Assembly: GCA_049646585.1 (NCBI GenBank)
Contig: JBARWC010000162.1
Location: 1 to 20,135, forward strand
Direction of reading: 5' to 3'
Source: G025836975 sp049646585
GTDB taxonomy: Bacteria; Pseudomonadota; Gammaproteobacteria; Burkholderiales; Burkholderiaceae_B
DNA: 20,135 nucleotides
Position numbers and translations under genes: made by a program
Notes under the pieces: generated by a model
Told to the model about the DNA's origin: nothing
What the model saw: only the letters and a program-made list of their open reading frames with translations
The model's database searches: none
In this document: piece by piece, positions 1 through 7,282 of the stretch
How the letters are laid out: every line of letters starts with the position of its first letter
Position numbering within the stretch: position 1 is the stretch's first letter

Positions 1-611
1 GTGCGCAGGACGTCGGCGGCGACTTCGTCGTCGGGCAGAACGCGTGTAAGCAGGCCCTTGGCCATGGCTTCGGCCGCCTTGAATACCCGCCCTTCCAACA
101 GGATTTCCATGGTAACGGCGCGCCCGGCCAGTTCCAGCAGGCCCCGCATTTCCTCGGGCGCCATCGGGAAGCCCAGCTTGTTGATCGGCACGCCGAAGCG
201 CGACGATGCGCCGGCAATGCGCATATCGCACTGGCTGGCGATTTCAAGGCCGCCGCCCACGCACACCCCTTCGATCTGTGCCAGCACCGGGTGCATGCAG
301 CCCGCCACCGCATGCAGCGCCGGCGCGATGATCTGCATGTGGTAGTTCACCACACCCTTCTGGTCGGCACGCTCGCGCGGGAACTCCTGAATGTCGGCCC
401 CCGCGGCAAAATTTCCCTGGTCGCCGCGCAGCACGACGCAGCGCAAATCGGGGTCGGCGCCGATCTCGGTGAATATGCGCTGCAACTGGCGCCACATGGA
501 CACGCTGATGGCGTTCAGACGACCTGGATGGCTGAGAGTAACGAAGGCGATCGCGCCATCGACTTCGAGCAGCACGCGATCCGGGCCTCCGGCCTTGTCT
601 TGCGGGTTCAT
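1..611 (-). CDS. Enoyl-CoA hydratase/isomerase (crotonase) family protein, C-terminus cut by window edge
   Basis: About 203 residues are present and the frame runs open off base 1. The crotonase fold is visible: NxxS-like NAIS near residues 33-36, the first oxyanion-hole segment NFAAGADIQEF (67-77) and the second, GVCVGGGLEIA (115-125). The first catalytic Glu of hydratases is kept (E123), but the second, normally in a F-x-x-P-E-I motif, is replaced: the segment reads FGVPINKLG, with I143 at that position. It may therefore be an isomerase, decarboxylase or other crotonase-fold enzyme rather than a true hydratase. The ATG at 611 overlaps the stop of the malonyl-CoA decarboxylase gene by four bases (ATGA), so the two are probably translationally coupled and cotranscribed. 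The exact substrate is unknown; a role in malonyl-CoA or acyl-CoA turnover is inferred from the neighbour. Confidence 0.9.
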   Translation of the reverse strand, partial: MNPQDKAGGPDRVLLEVDGAIAFVTLSHPGRLNAISVSMWRQLQRIFTEIGADPDLRCVVLRGDQGNFAAGADIQEFPRERADQKGVVNYHMQIIAPALHAVAGCMHPVLAQIEGVCVGGGLEIASQCDMRIAGASSRFGVPINKLGFPMAPEEMRGLLELAGRAVTMEILLEGRVFKAAEAMAKGLLTRVLPDDEVAADVLR

Positions 612-1909
612 AGCCATCGCAGGTTCAGCCCCGTTTTCGGTTTGCCCGCCGCCAGTTGCGCCAGGTTGTCGTCCAGTTGATCCAGCTCGTACAGGTAATT
701 GGTCATGATGCCGCAGGACTGCGCCAGGCCTTTGGGCGAGCGGTCGGCGGCCCAGTTGACGCGCTCTATGCGCGCCCCATTGCCCAGGTGAAAACGCGCC
801 ACCGGGTCCAGCGGCTGGCCGTTCTTCATGCCTTTCAGGTAGTGGGCAACCAGGCGCAGGCCCGTGCGCTGCACGGCGTCGGGCGCCTTGCCCGTGGCGG
901 CCGCCTGCAGGCGTTCCACCCACTTCTGTCCGGCCTGCGGGTCGTCCAGCGCCTGCTGCTTGTCGGCCTTGTCGTGCAGCAAGGCTTGCATGGCCTGGCC
1001 GTCCTGCTTGGACAGCCAATCGGCAAAACCCGGTATGGGCGACAAGGTGGCGAAGGATTTCAGCTTGGGCAGTTCGCGCAGCAGTTCGTCGATGACCCGC
1101 TTGAGCAGGAAGTTGCCGAAGCTGATGCCGCGCAGGCCCGGCTGGGTGTTGGAGATGGAATAGAAAATCGCCCAACGCGCCTTGGACGGGTCCTCGGCGG
1201 GCACATGGGGATCGAGCAGCACCTGGACGTCGGCGGCCATCTGGGCCGCAAACGCCACCTCGACGAAGATAAGCGGAACATCGTTCATCCGGGGATGGAA
1301 GAAGGCATAGCAGCGGCGCTGGTCCGCGACGCGGTGGCGCAACTCTTCCCAGGAGCGGATTTCGTGCACCGCCTCGTATTGGATGAGTTTTTCGAGCAAG
1401 GACGCGGGGGAATCCCAGTTGATGGGCCGCAGTTCCAGCATGCCCACGTCGAACCAACTGGACAACAGGCCTTCGAGCTCGCGCTCCAGCACACCCAGGC
1501 CCGCCACCTGCTTGCGCCAACGCAGGATGTCGGCGCGCAGTTCGACCAGCAGCTTCAGGCTGTCGGCCTGTGCATACAAACGGCGAAACAGCCTTAGGCC
1601 CTGATCGCCACGTGGTTCCAGGCTGGCGCTGGCCTGCGCCAGGCCGGCCAGCAGGACGCGGCGCTCGGTGGCATCAGCCTGGCTGTAGCGCAGGCTCCAT
1701 TGCTTGGCCAACTTATTGGCCGCCACGTCGGTCAGGCGCGCGCTGAACAGCGCCAGCGTGTCGGCGGGCGTGGGCCAGCGGTCGCGCTCCAGCCAGCGCC
1801 CTAGCCGGGCCATGATGCCTTGCGCTTCCTTCTCTTTCACCGTGGGCACGGGCGCTTCGGCATCCGTTGCGGCCTTTATCGCAAGAGGGGTCTCGGTGGC
1901 AGTCGTCAT
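608..1909 (-). CDS. Malonyl-CoA decarboxylase
   Basis: A 433-residue protein that would convert malonyl-CoA to acetyl-CoA and CO2. The N-terminal half is the helical MCD domain. The C-terminal half has the GNAT-like catalytic domain with conserved segments FFHPRMNDVPLIFVEVAF (203-220), ISNTQPGLRGISFGNFL (252-268), LSPIPGF (289-295) and FHLGNGARIERVNW (373-386). By analogy with the human enzyme, S290 and H374 are the catalytic Ser/His pair. The start chosen is the ATG at 1909, because AGGAG lies seven bases upstream. A TTG six bases earlier would leave almost no spacing. The gene follows the GntR regulator by two bases and overlaps the crotonase gene. Regulator-plus-decarboxylase is the arrangement of the rhizobial malonate genes (MatR/MatA), so malonate or malonyl-CoA catabolism is likely. 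The synthetase and transporter would lie beyond the window. Confidence 0.95.
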   Translation of the reverse strand: MTTATETPLAIKAATDAEAPVPTVKEKEAQGIMARLGRWLERDRWPTPADTLALFSARLTDVAANKLAKQWSLRYSQADATERRVLLAGLAQASASLEPRGDQGLRLFRRLYAQADSLKLLVELRADILRWRKQVAGLGVLERELEGLLSSWFDVGMLELRPINWDSPASLLEKLIQYEAVHEIRSWEELRHRVADQRRCYAFFHPRMNDVPLIFVEVAFAAQMAADVQVLLDPHVPAEDPSKARWAIFYSISNTQPGLRGISFGNFLLKRVIDELLRELPKLKSFATLSPIPGFADWLSKQDGQAMQALLHDKADKQQALDDPQAGQKWVERLQAAATGKAPDAVQRTGLRLVAHYLKGMKNGQPLDPVARFHLGNGARIERVNWAADRSPKGLAQSCGIMTNYLYELDQLDDNLAQLAAGKPKTGLNLRWL

Positions 1910-1911
1910 GT

Positions 1912-2625
1912 TCAAGCTCCTGAATCCTGTAGGGTGGGCGCGCTTTTCGGGCCGGCCTGGCCGTTCCGGTCCGCCTGCGCGGTCAAGGTGTGCAGGGCAT
2001 CGAGCTGGCGCATCAGGTGCTTGCGCGTCAGGGCTTCGGCCCCATCCGGATCGCGCGCCTTCAAGGCCGCGAAAATCGCCATGTGCTCGGCGCAGGACTC
2101 TTCGATGCGCCCCGGCAGCACCAGGCTTTTATGGCGTGAAAGGCTGAGCAGCTTGCGCAGGTTGTCGACCAGGTCGGAAAGCCAGTGGTTGTCCGCCAGG
2201 GCCTGGATGGCCTCGTGGATGAGGGCGTTGCTGGCGTAATACTGGTCGATGTCGCCGACCGCGGCATGTTCCTGCAAACGTTGGTGAAGAGGTTCCAGGC
2301 GCTGCAAGTCCTGATCGGTTACCTTGCGTGCGGCCTCGTGGGCGCAACGCCCTTCCAGCAAGGCCATCAGGGGGAAGATATCGTCGAGGTCGCCAACGGA
2401 AAGCTCGTTGACATAGCAGCCCCGGCGCGGCTCCAGGCGCAACAGGCCCTCGGCGACCAGGACCTTCAGGGCTTCGCGCAAAGGGGTGCGTGAAATGCCC
2501 AGGGACTTGGTCAGCGCGACCTCGTCCACCCATTCGCCGGCCTCCAGTTCGTGCGCCTGTATCATGGCGCGCAGCCGATCGGCCACTTCCTGGTACAGCA
2601 CCTGTTGAACGATGCGCGTATTCAA
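1912..2625 (-). CDS. GntR family transcriptional regulator, FCD (FadR) subfamily
   Basis: A 237-residue regulator. Residues about 10-72 form the winged helix-turn-helix (VALTKSLGISRTPLREAL at 36-53 is the classic GntR recognition segment). Residues about 80-210 form the all-helical FCD ligand domain. N133/H137, H181 and H203 match the FCD metal/effector site, so a carboxylate ligand is plausible. The start is TTG at 2625: GGGGGA lies about seven bases upstream and an in-frame TGA lies fifteen bases further up, excluding a longer form. It heads the malonyl-CoA decarboxylase operon and probably senses malonate or a related acid. Autoregulation is suggested by an inverted repeat over its predicted -10. 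Family assignment is firm; the ligand is inference. Confidence 0.93.
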   Translation of the reverse strand: MNTRIVQQVLYQEVADRLRAMIQAHELEAGEWVDEVALTKSLGISRTPLREALKVLVAEGLLRLEPRRGCYVNELSVGDLDDIFPLMALLEGRCAHEAARKVTDQDLQRLEPLHQRLQEHAAVGDIDQYYASNALIHEAIQALADNHWLSDLVDNLRKLLSLSRHKSLVLPGRIEESCAEHMAIFAALKARDPDGAEALTRKHLMRQLDALHTLTAQADRNGQAGPKSAPTLQDSGA

Positions 2626-2660
2626 GGATTTCCCCCTGGGTCACCGCGTTTCCGCAGCTC

Positions 2661-2676
2661 ATAATTCATAATTATG
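2661..2676. promoter_or_regulatory. Candidate GntR operator (inverted repeat)
   Basis: Bases 2661-2675 read ATAATT-CAT-AATTAT, an inverted repeat with six-base arms. Bases 2667-2676 form the perfect ten-base palindrome CATAATTATG. The element lies in the divergent region next to the GntR gene, over its predicted -10, a typical place for an autoregulatory site. That the neighbouring regulator binds here is inference. Confidence 0.45.
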
Positions 2677-2698
2677 GGCCATTTTCGGATTAATTCAA
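2671..2698 (-). promoter_or_regulatory. Predicted sigma-70 promoter of the GntR-malonyl-CoA decarboxylase operon
   Basis: On the minus strand TTGAAT (2698-2693), a 16-base spacer and CATAAT (2676-2671) match four and five of six consensus bases. Transcription would start near 2664, about 40 bases before the TTG start codon. The -10 lies inside the AT-rich inverted repeat described next. Confidence 0.5.
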
Positions 2699-2717
2699 GC
2701 ACTCCCTCGCCTATAGT
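2690..2717 (+). promoter_or_regulatory. Possible promoter of the PLP-enzyme gene
   Basis: TATAGT at 2712-2717 is a good -10. The only -35 at suitable distance, TTAATT at 2690-2695, is weak. It would overlap the -35 of the divergent GntR promoter, so the two directions may compete. The transcript would have a leader of about 135 bases, which holds an inverted repeat CAGCCCC/GGGGCTG (2735-2741 and 2753-2759). No known riboswitch was recognised in it. Confidence 0.3.
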
Positions 2718-2858
2718 TTTCCCTAGTCCGCCGCCAGCCCCGCCGCATCGCCGGGGCTGAAGCCCTCAGTCCGGCGAGCTGCGACGGCAGGCGTATCATG
2801 ATGGCTTTGGCCCGCTCCGGTCGCCTCTGCACGGGGCCTCTTCCTTTGGAGTAGAACA

Positions 2859-4070
2859 ATGAAAGCCCCAGCGCAAGCCGGATCGACCAGCGACACAGAA
2901 AACTGGCATGAGGAAACCACCGTCCTGCACGGCGACTCCGGCCTGTCTGACGATGCCTCGGTCGTGCCGCCCATCCATTACAGCGCCACTTTCCGCGCCC
3001 ACGATGCCGCGCAGTTCGCCGAAATGGCCAATACGCCGCGCCACCCCAATTTCTACACGCGCTACGGCAATCCGGTGCACAAGCGGGTCGAAGCCATACT
3101 GGCCAGCCTGGAAGGCACGGAAACCGCCCTGCTGATGGGTTCGGGCATGGGCGCCATCAGCACCACCATACTGGCGCTGGTCGCGCGCGGCGACCACGTG
3201 ATCGCCCAGCGCCGCCATTACATGAGCACCTCGAAACTGTTCGAGGAAGTCCTGCCCCGCTTCGGCGTCGAATCCACCATCGTCGACCAGACCGACCTGG
3301 CCGGGCTGGAGGCGGCCATCCGACCCAATACCCGCCTGATCATGCTGGAAACGCCGGTCAACCCCACCTTGTCGCTGACCGACCTCAAGGCTGTGGCGGA
3401 CCTGGCCGGCCCGCGCGGCATCATCACCGTCGCCGACAACACCTTCGCCTCGCCCCTGAACCAGAAGCCGCACGCCTTGGGCATAGACATCGTGGTGCAC
3501 AGCGCCACCAAGTATTTCGGCGGCCACCACGACATCACCGCCGGCGCCGTGTGCTGCAGCCAGGAGCACGCCGAGAAGATCTGGGGCATGCACGTCACCC
3601 TGGGCTCGGTGCTCTCGCCCATGGACGCCTGGCTGCTGCTGCGCGGACTGCGCACGCTGTCGCTGCGCATGGAGCGCATCAACTCCAATGCGCTGGCTTT
3701 GGCTCAATGGCTGGAAGCGCAGCCGCAGATCGAGCGCGTGTTCTATCCCGGGCTGGCCAGCCATCCCCAGCACGACTTGGCGCGCCGCCAGATGAAGGGC
3801 TATGGCGCCGTCGTCGCCTTTTCGGTCAAGGGCGGCTTTGACGCCACCAGCCGCTTCGTTTCCGCGCTCCGCCTGGCCACGCATGCCGTCAGCCTGGGCG
3901 GCGTGGAAACGCTGGCGGTGCACACCGCCGCCATGTGGGCCGGCACCATGACCGAGGCGCAAATGGAATCGGCCGGCATCGAGCCCAATTTCGTGCGCAT
4001 GTCCGTGGGCGTCGAACACATCGAAGATCTGAAGGCCGACATAGGCCGCGCGCTATCCCGCAAGGCATAG
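2859..4070 (+). CDS. Cys/Met metabolism PLP-dependent enzyme (cystathionine gamma-synthase/lyase superfamily)
   Basis: A 403-residue cytosolic fold-type I PLP enzyme, full length for the family. Seen are YTRYGNP (66-72), the phosphate loop GSGMGAI (94-100), D193 that pairs with the pyridine nitrogen, the Schiff-base lysine K218 in SATKYFGG, SLGGVETL (345-352) and the carboxylate-binding R380. The active-site tyrosine Y121 is in HYMST where most relatives have YGGT or YGCT. The cysteine typical of methionine gamma-lyase is therefore absent. It could be a cystathionine gamma-synthase or lyase, or an O-acyl-homoserine sulfhydrylase; sequence reading alone does not decide. GGAG lies seven bases before the ATG. 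The gene stands alone, divergent from the GntR operon and convergent with the acyltransferase. Confidence 0.9.
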   Translation: MKAPAQAGSTSDTENWHEETTVLHGDSGLSDDASVVPPIHYSATFRAHDAAQFAEMANTPRHPNFYTRYGNPVHKRVEAILASLEGTETALLMGSGMGAISTTILALVARGDHVIAQRRHYMSTSKLFEEVLPRFGVESTIVDQTDLAGLEAAIRPNTRLIMLETPVNPTLSLTDLKAVADLAGPRGIITVADNTFASPLNQKPHALGIDIVVHSATKYFGGHHDITAGAVCCSQEHAEKIWGMHVTLGSVLSPMDAWLLLRGLRTLSLRMERINSNALALAQWLEAQPQIERVFYPGLASHPQHDLARRQMKGYGAVVAFSVKGGFDATSRFVSALRLATHAVSLGGVETLAVHTAAMWAGTMTEAQMESAGIEPNFVRMSVGVEHIEDLKADIGRALSRKA

Positions 4071-4094
4071 CATCCGGTCGGTGGCCGCGCCCGC

Positions 4095-5132
4095 CTAGGT
4101 AACCAGTTCAAAGGGCTTGAAGCGGCGCAGCAGCATGATGGCGACCAAGGAAATGCCGAACACGGCCACCGCCAGGGCGGGAATGGACCACCAGGACGAG
4201 CCCGCCGCAGCCAGGCCGCCGAGCGCCGAATCAAGCTCGTTCAGCACGAAAATGTGCAGGCAGTACACGCCCAGCGTGCAGGCGGACAATTGCTTCAGCG
4301 GGCCGGCATAGTCGCCGGCCTTCGTTCCCAGCCCGTACAAGACATTGAAGGCGCATACCGCCGAGGCCATCACGAAGGGCGACAGATAGTCGTAGAACAA
4401 GGTCGTGGGGACACCCGACTGTCGGGTAAAAACGTAGGTCGCCAGCATGGTCAAGGCGCTGAACACCACGAACAGCAGCGCATTGGCATAGCAATAGCGG
4501 CGCTTCTCGGCCCGGCGCACATAGACCTCGTGCACATAGGCACCCAGGAACAGATAGCCCGCCAGGCCAAAAAAGGTATCCAGGCCATATACCTGCGGCA
4601 AGCCGGCGTCGATGCCCAAGGCCGTTCCCAGCGTGGGCCAGGCGGAAACCACGGCCCACAGGGCCAGATAGGTCTTTTTTTCGGAAGGCTGCGCGGCATT
4701 CCAGATGGCGCGCAAGAAAGGCACGAACAGATAGATGCCGACGATTGCGTACAAATACCAGAGATGAAAGACGACAGGGCCATGCGCCAGCGCCCGCAGC
4801 CAGTCATACCACGGCCCATAGTGCTCCCCCCGCAAGGTGTTCCACCCCATGTAGAACAGCGACCAGAACAGCAAGGGAGGCAATATGCGCGCAAAGCGCT
4901 TGGACAGGAAGGCCGGCAGGGATTCCTGCTTGCCCAGCAGCAGTACGCCGGTAATCATCAGAAACAAAGGCACGCAACTACGCGCCAGCGAATCATAGAA
5001 ATTGCTGGCCCACCACTGGTCGTCGAAACTGGCGAAGCGGATCGCCGCCACGTGCAGTATCACCACCATGAAGCAGGCCCCCACCCTGGCGGTGTCCATC
5101 GCCGTACTGAAGCGAACCTTTGCCGCGGACAT
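4095..5132 (-). CDS. Acyltransferase family 3 membrane protein (WecH-like)
   Basis: A 345-residue polytopic inner-membrane protein with roughly ten hydrophobic segments and no signal peptide. The family signature R-x10-H is present (R16 and H27 in DTARVGACFMVVILHVA). SLARSCVPLFLMITGVLLL and HLWYLYAIVGIYLFVPFLRA are characteristic of bacterial acyltransferase-3 proteins that transfer acyl groups to surface sugars or other small acceptors. The start is ATG 5132 with GGGAG nine bases upstream. There is no glycan gene nearby to name the acceptor. It is monocistronic and convergent with the PLP-enzyme gene, only 24 bases apart, with no clear terminator between them. Confidence 0.88.
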   Translation of the reverse strand: MSAAKVRFSTAMDTARVGACFMVVILHVAAIRFASFDDQWWASNFYDSLARSCVPLFLMITGVLLLGKQESLPAFLSKRFARILPPLLFWSLFYMGWNTLRGEHYGPWYDWLRALAHGPVVFHLWYLYAIVGIYLFVPFLRAIWNAAQPSEKKTYLALWAVVSAWPTLGTALGIDAGLPQVYGLDTFFGLAGYLFLGAYVHEVYVRRAEKRRYCYANALLFVVFSALTMLATYVFTRQSGVPTTLFYDYLSPFVMASAVCAFNVLYGLGTKAGDYAGPLKQLSACTLGVYCLHIFVLNELDSALGGLAAAGSSWWSIPALAVAVFGISLVAIMLLRRFKPFELVT

Positions 5133-5255
5133 GCTTGCCGTCTCCCGAGTTGGTCACCCAATCAGTAGTAACACGAAGCGCAGCGCCGCATGCGAGCAGG
5201 TATTTCAAGCGGTTGCCGTAGGTAAAACGGCTTGCGGCACGTCACTGAGCCGGGC

Positions 5256-5284
5256 TTGATTTAACGTACGTTAAAACGTACGAT
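5256..5284 (+). promoter_or_regulatory. Promoter and two-core operator of the YefM/YoeB toxin-antitoxin operon
   Basis: TTGATT (5256-5261), a 17-base spacer and TACGAT (5279-5284) make a plausible sigma-70 promoter. Between and over them lies a perfect 16-base palindrome, TTTAACGTACGTTAAA (5260-5275), and a second CGTACG core (5277-5282). The cores are exactly 12 bases apart centre to centre. This is the long-plus-short palindrome layout known for the E. coli yefM operator, where the cores read TGTACA. Repressor binding would cover the whole promoter. Confidence 0.75.
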
Positions 5285-5308
5285 ATTAAGAATATTTGGA
5301 GATCCGCC

Positions 5309-5554
5309 ATGTCCACAACCATGACCGCGACCGAGGCACGGGCAAACCTCTACCGTCTTATCGACCAAACCGCCGAGTCCCATCAGCCCATTCGAATTGC
5401 CGGCAAGCGCAGCAGTGCCGTGCTGATCTCCGAGGCTGATTGGGACGCCATTCAAGAGACCCTGTATCTGACTTCGGTACCCGGCATGCGCGACTCGATC
5501 AAAAAAGCCATGAAAGAGCCGCTAGAAGATAGCGCCAAGGAACTTGACTGGTGA
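5309..5554 (+). CDS. yefM: Type II antitoxin, Phd/YefM family
   Basis: An 81-residue antitoxin. The N-terminal half (TATEARANLYRLIDQ at 6-20, then RIAGKRSSAVLISEADW at 29-45) is the Phd/YefM DNA-binding fold. The acidic C-terminal tail (about 60-81) is the part expected to wrap around and neutralise the toxin. GGAG lies seven bases before the ATG. The stop overlaps the toxin start by four bases, so the antitoxin is made first and the toxin is coupled to it. Repression of its own promoter, with the toxin as corepressor, is known for the family and fits the operator upstream. Confidence 0.95.
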   Translation: MSTTMTATEARANLYRLIDQTAESHQPIRIAGKRSSAVLISEADWDAIQETLYLTSVPGMRDSIKKAMKEPLEDSAKELDW

Positions 5555-5814
5555 CTTGGCAAGTCGTCTTTTCAAATGCCGCGCTCAAGGATGCGAAAAA
5601 GATCGCCGCGGCGGGCTTCAAGACCAGAGTGCAAACGCTGATTGCTCTTTTGGAGGTCGACCCCTTCCAGAACCCGCCGCCTTACGAAAAACTCGTCGGC
5701 GATCTTTCCGGGGCCTATTCCCGCCGTATCAACATCCAGCACCGCTTGGTGTATGAGGTGTTTATCCAAGAACATGCTGTCCGCATTCTGAGGATGTGGA
5801 CACACTACGAATAG
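5551..5814 (+). CDS. yoeB: Type II toxin, Txe/YoeB family ribosome-dependent mRNA interferase
   Basis: An 87-residue RelE-fold toxin that should cut mRNA on the ribosome. The catalytic residues of E. coli YoeB are conserved: E46 and R65 have identical numbering, and the C-terminal His-Tyr pair is H85-Y86 in THYE. The segment LSGAYSRRINIQHRLVYEV (52-70) is typical of the family. The start is GTG at 5551 in a GTGA overlap with the antitoxin stop. A weak start codon inside the antitoxin stop should keep toxin yield below antitoxin. The toxin appears intact and potentially active. A plasmid or island origin is possible, but there is no mobile gene nearby. Confidence 0.95.
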   Translation: MTWQVVFSNAALKDAKKIAAAGFKTRVQTLIALLEVDPFQNPPPYEKLVGDLSGAYSRRINIQHRLVYEVFIQEHAVRILRMWTHYE

Positions 5815-5822
5815 CCAACTGA

Positions 5823-5850
5823 ACCGGCCATCATTTATTGAATGGCTGGT
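5823..5850. terminator. Hairpin between convergent genes, possible bidirectional terminator
   Basis: ACCGGCCAT (5823-5831) and ATGGCTGGT (5842-5850) pair over nine positions with one G-T, around a ten-base loop. It lies between the toxin stop (5814) and the stop of the facing monooxygenase gene (5868). Neither side has a clear run of T, so intrinsic termination would be weak. Confidence 0.4.
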
Positions 5851-5867
5851 CCGAAAACCGCCGGCGC

Positions 5868-6167
5868 CTACAATTGGCGCGGCTGGCCGACTTCGTAGAT
5901 ACGCAGATTGCGTTCGCCTATGCCCAGCCCGGGCCAGACCGCGCGCCACGCGGCCATGTGCGGAGCCTGGAAATGCAGGTCAAGCGCCTGCTGGTCGCGC
6001 CATACTTCCTTGATGTGTATCAGGCCCGGATCGAGCACGTCTTCAGCGTAGGAATATTCTTCGCAGCCGTCCTCGGCCAGGGTGGACGAGACCATGTCCG
6101 CCATGTGAGTACGGGCTTTGGCAAGGTTTTCAGCGGGCAAGCGGACAGTGCCGACGATCAATAACAT
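5868..6167 (-). CDS. Antibiotic biosynthesis monooxygenase (ABM) domain protein, YgiN-like
   Basis: A 99-residue single-domain protein with the dimeric alpha-beta barrel pattern of ABM proteins: LLIVGTVRL strand (2-10), DGCEEYSYAEDVLDPGLIHI (33-52), EVWRDQQALDLHFQAPHMAAW (54-74). The family includes quinol monooxygenases and many proteins of unknown function, so no substrate is claimed. The ATG at 6167 was chosen because the family starts directly with this first strand. A longer frame to 6251 adds 28 proline- and glycine-rich residues without family character. It lies 146 bases downstream of the ABC-transporter operon on the same strand and may be its last gene or have its own promoter. Confidence 0.82.
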   Translation of the reverse strand: MLLIVGTVRLPAENLAKARTHMADMVSSTLAEDGCEEYSYAEDVLDPGLIHIKEVWRDQQALDLHFQAPHMAAWRAVWPGLGIGERNLRIYEVGQPRQL

Positions 6168-6251
6168 GTTTATCCCAGGATTCAGGTCAAGTGAAGAGGC
6201 CCAGGCATCAGGGCCGCCCCCGGCCGGCGGACGCCGGATGGGGGACAGCAT

Positions 6252-6261
6252 ATAACGTTAT
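6252..6261. promoter_or_regulatory. Perfect palindrome ATAACGTTAT, candidate operator
   Basis: A ten-base perfect palindrome in an AT-rich patch inside otherwise very GC-rich spacer, about 85 bases before the ABM gene start. The placement suggests a regulatory site for that gene. No specific regulator can be assigned. Confidence 0.3.
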
Positions 6262-6313
6262 GCCGAAACAGGGAATCCCGGCCTGCCCCTGCCGGTACAG
6301 CGCGGCCAGATAG

Positions 6314-7282
6314 TCAAACCAAAGGATAAAAGCACGCCACCTTGCGTTCGGCCGAGGTCTGCCGCAATTCCGGCACCTGGGCGCTGCAATTGGCCTGGGC
6401 ATGGGCGCAGCGCGGGTGGTAGGTGCAGCCGGTGGGCAGGTCGGTGGGCGCGGGTATCTCGCCGGTGATCTTGGCCAGCCTGATCCGCGCCGCCGGATCG
6501 GGCACCGGCGAAGAATCGCGCAGCACGCGGCTGTATGGGTGTTGGGGCGCATCCAGCACTTCGCCGGTCTTGCCGCGCTCGACAATGCGCCCCAAGTACA
6601 TGACGCAGACCTCATCGCAAAAATGCCGCACCACCCCCAGGTCGTGCGAGACGAACACAAAGGACAGCTTGCGCTCGGCCTTGAGCCTTTCCAGCAGTTG
6701 GAGAATCTGCGCCTGCACCGATACGTCCAAAGCGGAAACCGGCTCATCGGCGACGATCAGTTCGGGATTCAGGACCAGCGCCCGGGCGATGCCTATGCGT
6801 TGGCGCTGCCCGCCCGAAAACTCGAAGGGGTAACGATCCAGCGCGGTTTGCGGCAGGCCGACCTCGTCCAGCGTTCGCGTTATCGTGGCGTGTATCTGTT
6901 CCGCCGAACCCAGCTTATGCACCCGCAAAGGCTCGGAAAGCGTCTGGCGCACGGTCAGCCTGGGATTCAGCGAAGCAAAGGGATCTTGAAAAACGATCTG
7001 TATCCGCTTGCGCAGCGCACGCAGCTGAGCCGACGAAGCATTACGCAACTCCGTCCCGTCAAACACGATGGAGCCCTCGTCGGGCTCGACCAGCCTTAGC
7101 AGGGTGCGCGCAACCGTGGACTTGCCGCAACCCGACTCGCCCACCAGGCCCAGGGACTGCCCCCGTTCAACGGTGAAGGAGACGTCGTTGACTGCGCGGA
7201 CGATCTGTTTCGGGCCGCCCAGCAGTCCTCCGCCGCTTTCAAAGCGCTTGACCAGGTTCTTGACTTCCAGGAGCGTGCTCAT
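6314..7282 (-). CDS. ABC transporter ATP-binding protein, OppF/DppF type
   Basis: A 322-residue ATPase of the peptide/opine/nickel importer family. Walker A is GESGCGKST (48-56), the signature FSGGQ (155-159), Walker B LIVADEP (175-181, catalytic E180) and the switch histidine H213. The C-terminal oligopeptide-transporter extension carries four cysteines (C286, C292, C299, C317), a pattern linked to an iron-sulfur cluster in some OppD/DppD proteins. The ATG overlaps the upstream ATPase stop by four bases (ATGA). It is the last tightly coupled gene of the run and pairs with the next ATPase as a heterodimer. The substrate follows that of the associated binding protein and is not known. Confidence 0.93.
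   Translation of the reverse strand: MSTLLEVKNLVKRFESGGGLLGGPKQIVRAVNDVSFTVERGQSLGLVGESGCGKSTVARTLLRLVEPDEGSIVFDGTELRNASSAQLRALRKRIQIVFQDPFASLNPRLTVRQTLSEPLRVHKLGSAEQIHATITRTLDEVGLPQTALDRYPFEFSGGQRQRIGIARALVLNPELIVADEPVSALDVSVQAQILQLLERLKAERKLSFVFVSHDLGVVRHFCDEVCVMYLGRIVERGKTGEVLDAPQHPYSRVLRDSSPVPDPAARIRLAKITGEIPAPTDLPTGCTYHPRCAHAQANCSAQVPELRQTSAERKVACFYPLV

Noticed and set aside
2720..2858. SAM or SAH riboswitch in the leader of the PLP-enzyme gene
   Set aside because: A hairpin is present, but no conserved riboswitch core was recognised. A covariance-model search would be needed to support one.
2796..4019. 407-residue minus-strand frame opposite the PLP enzyme
   Set aside because: Antisense shadow of a gene with complete catalytic motifs on the plus strand; composition is low-complexity Gly/Ala/His/Asp.
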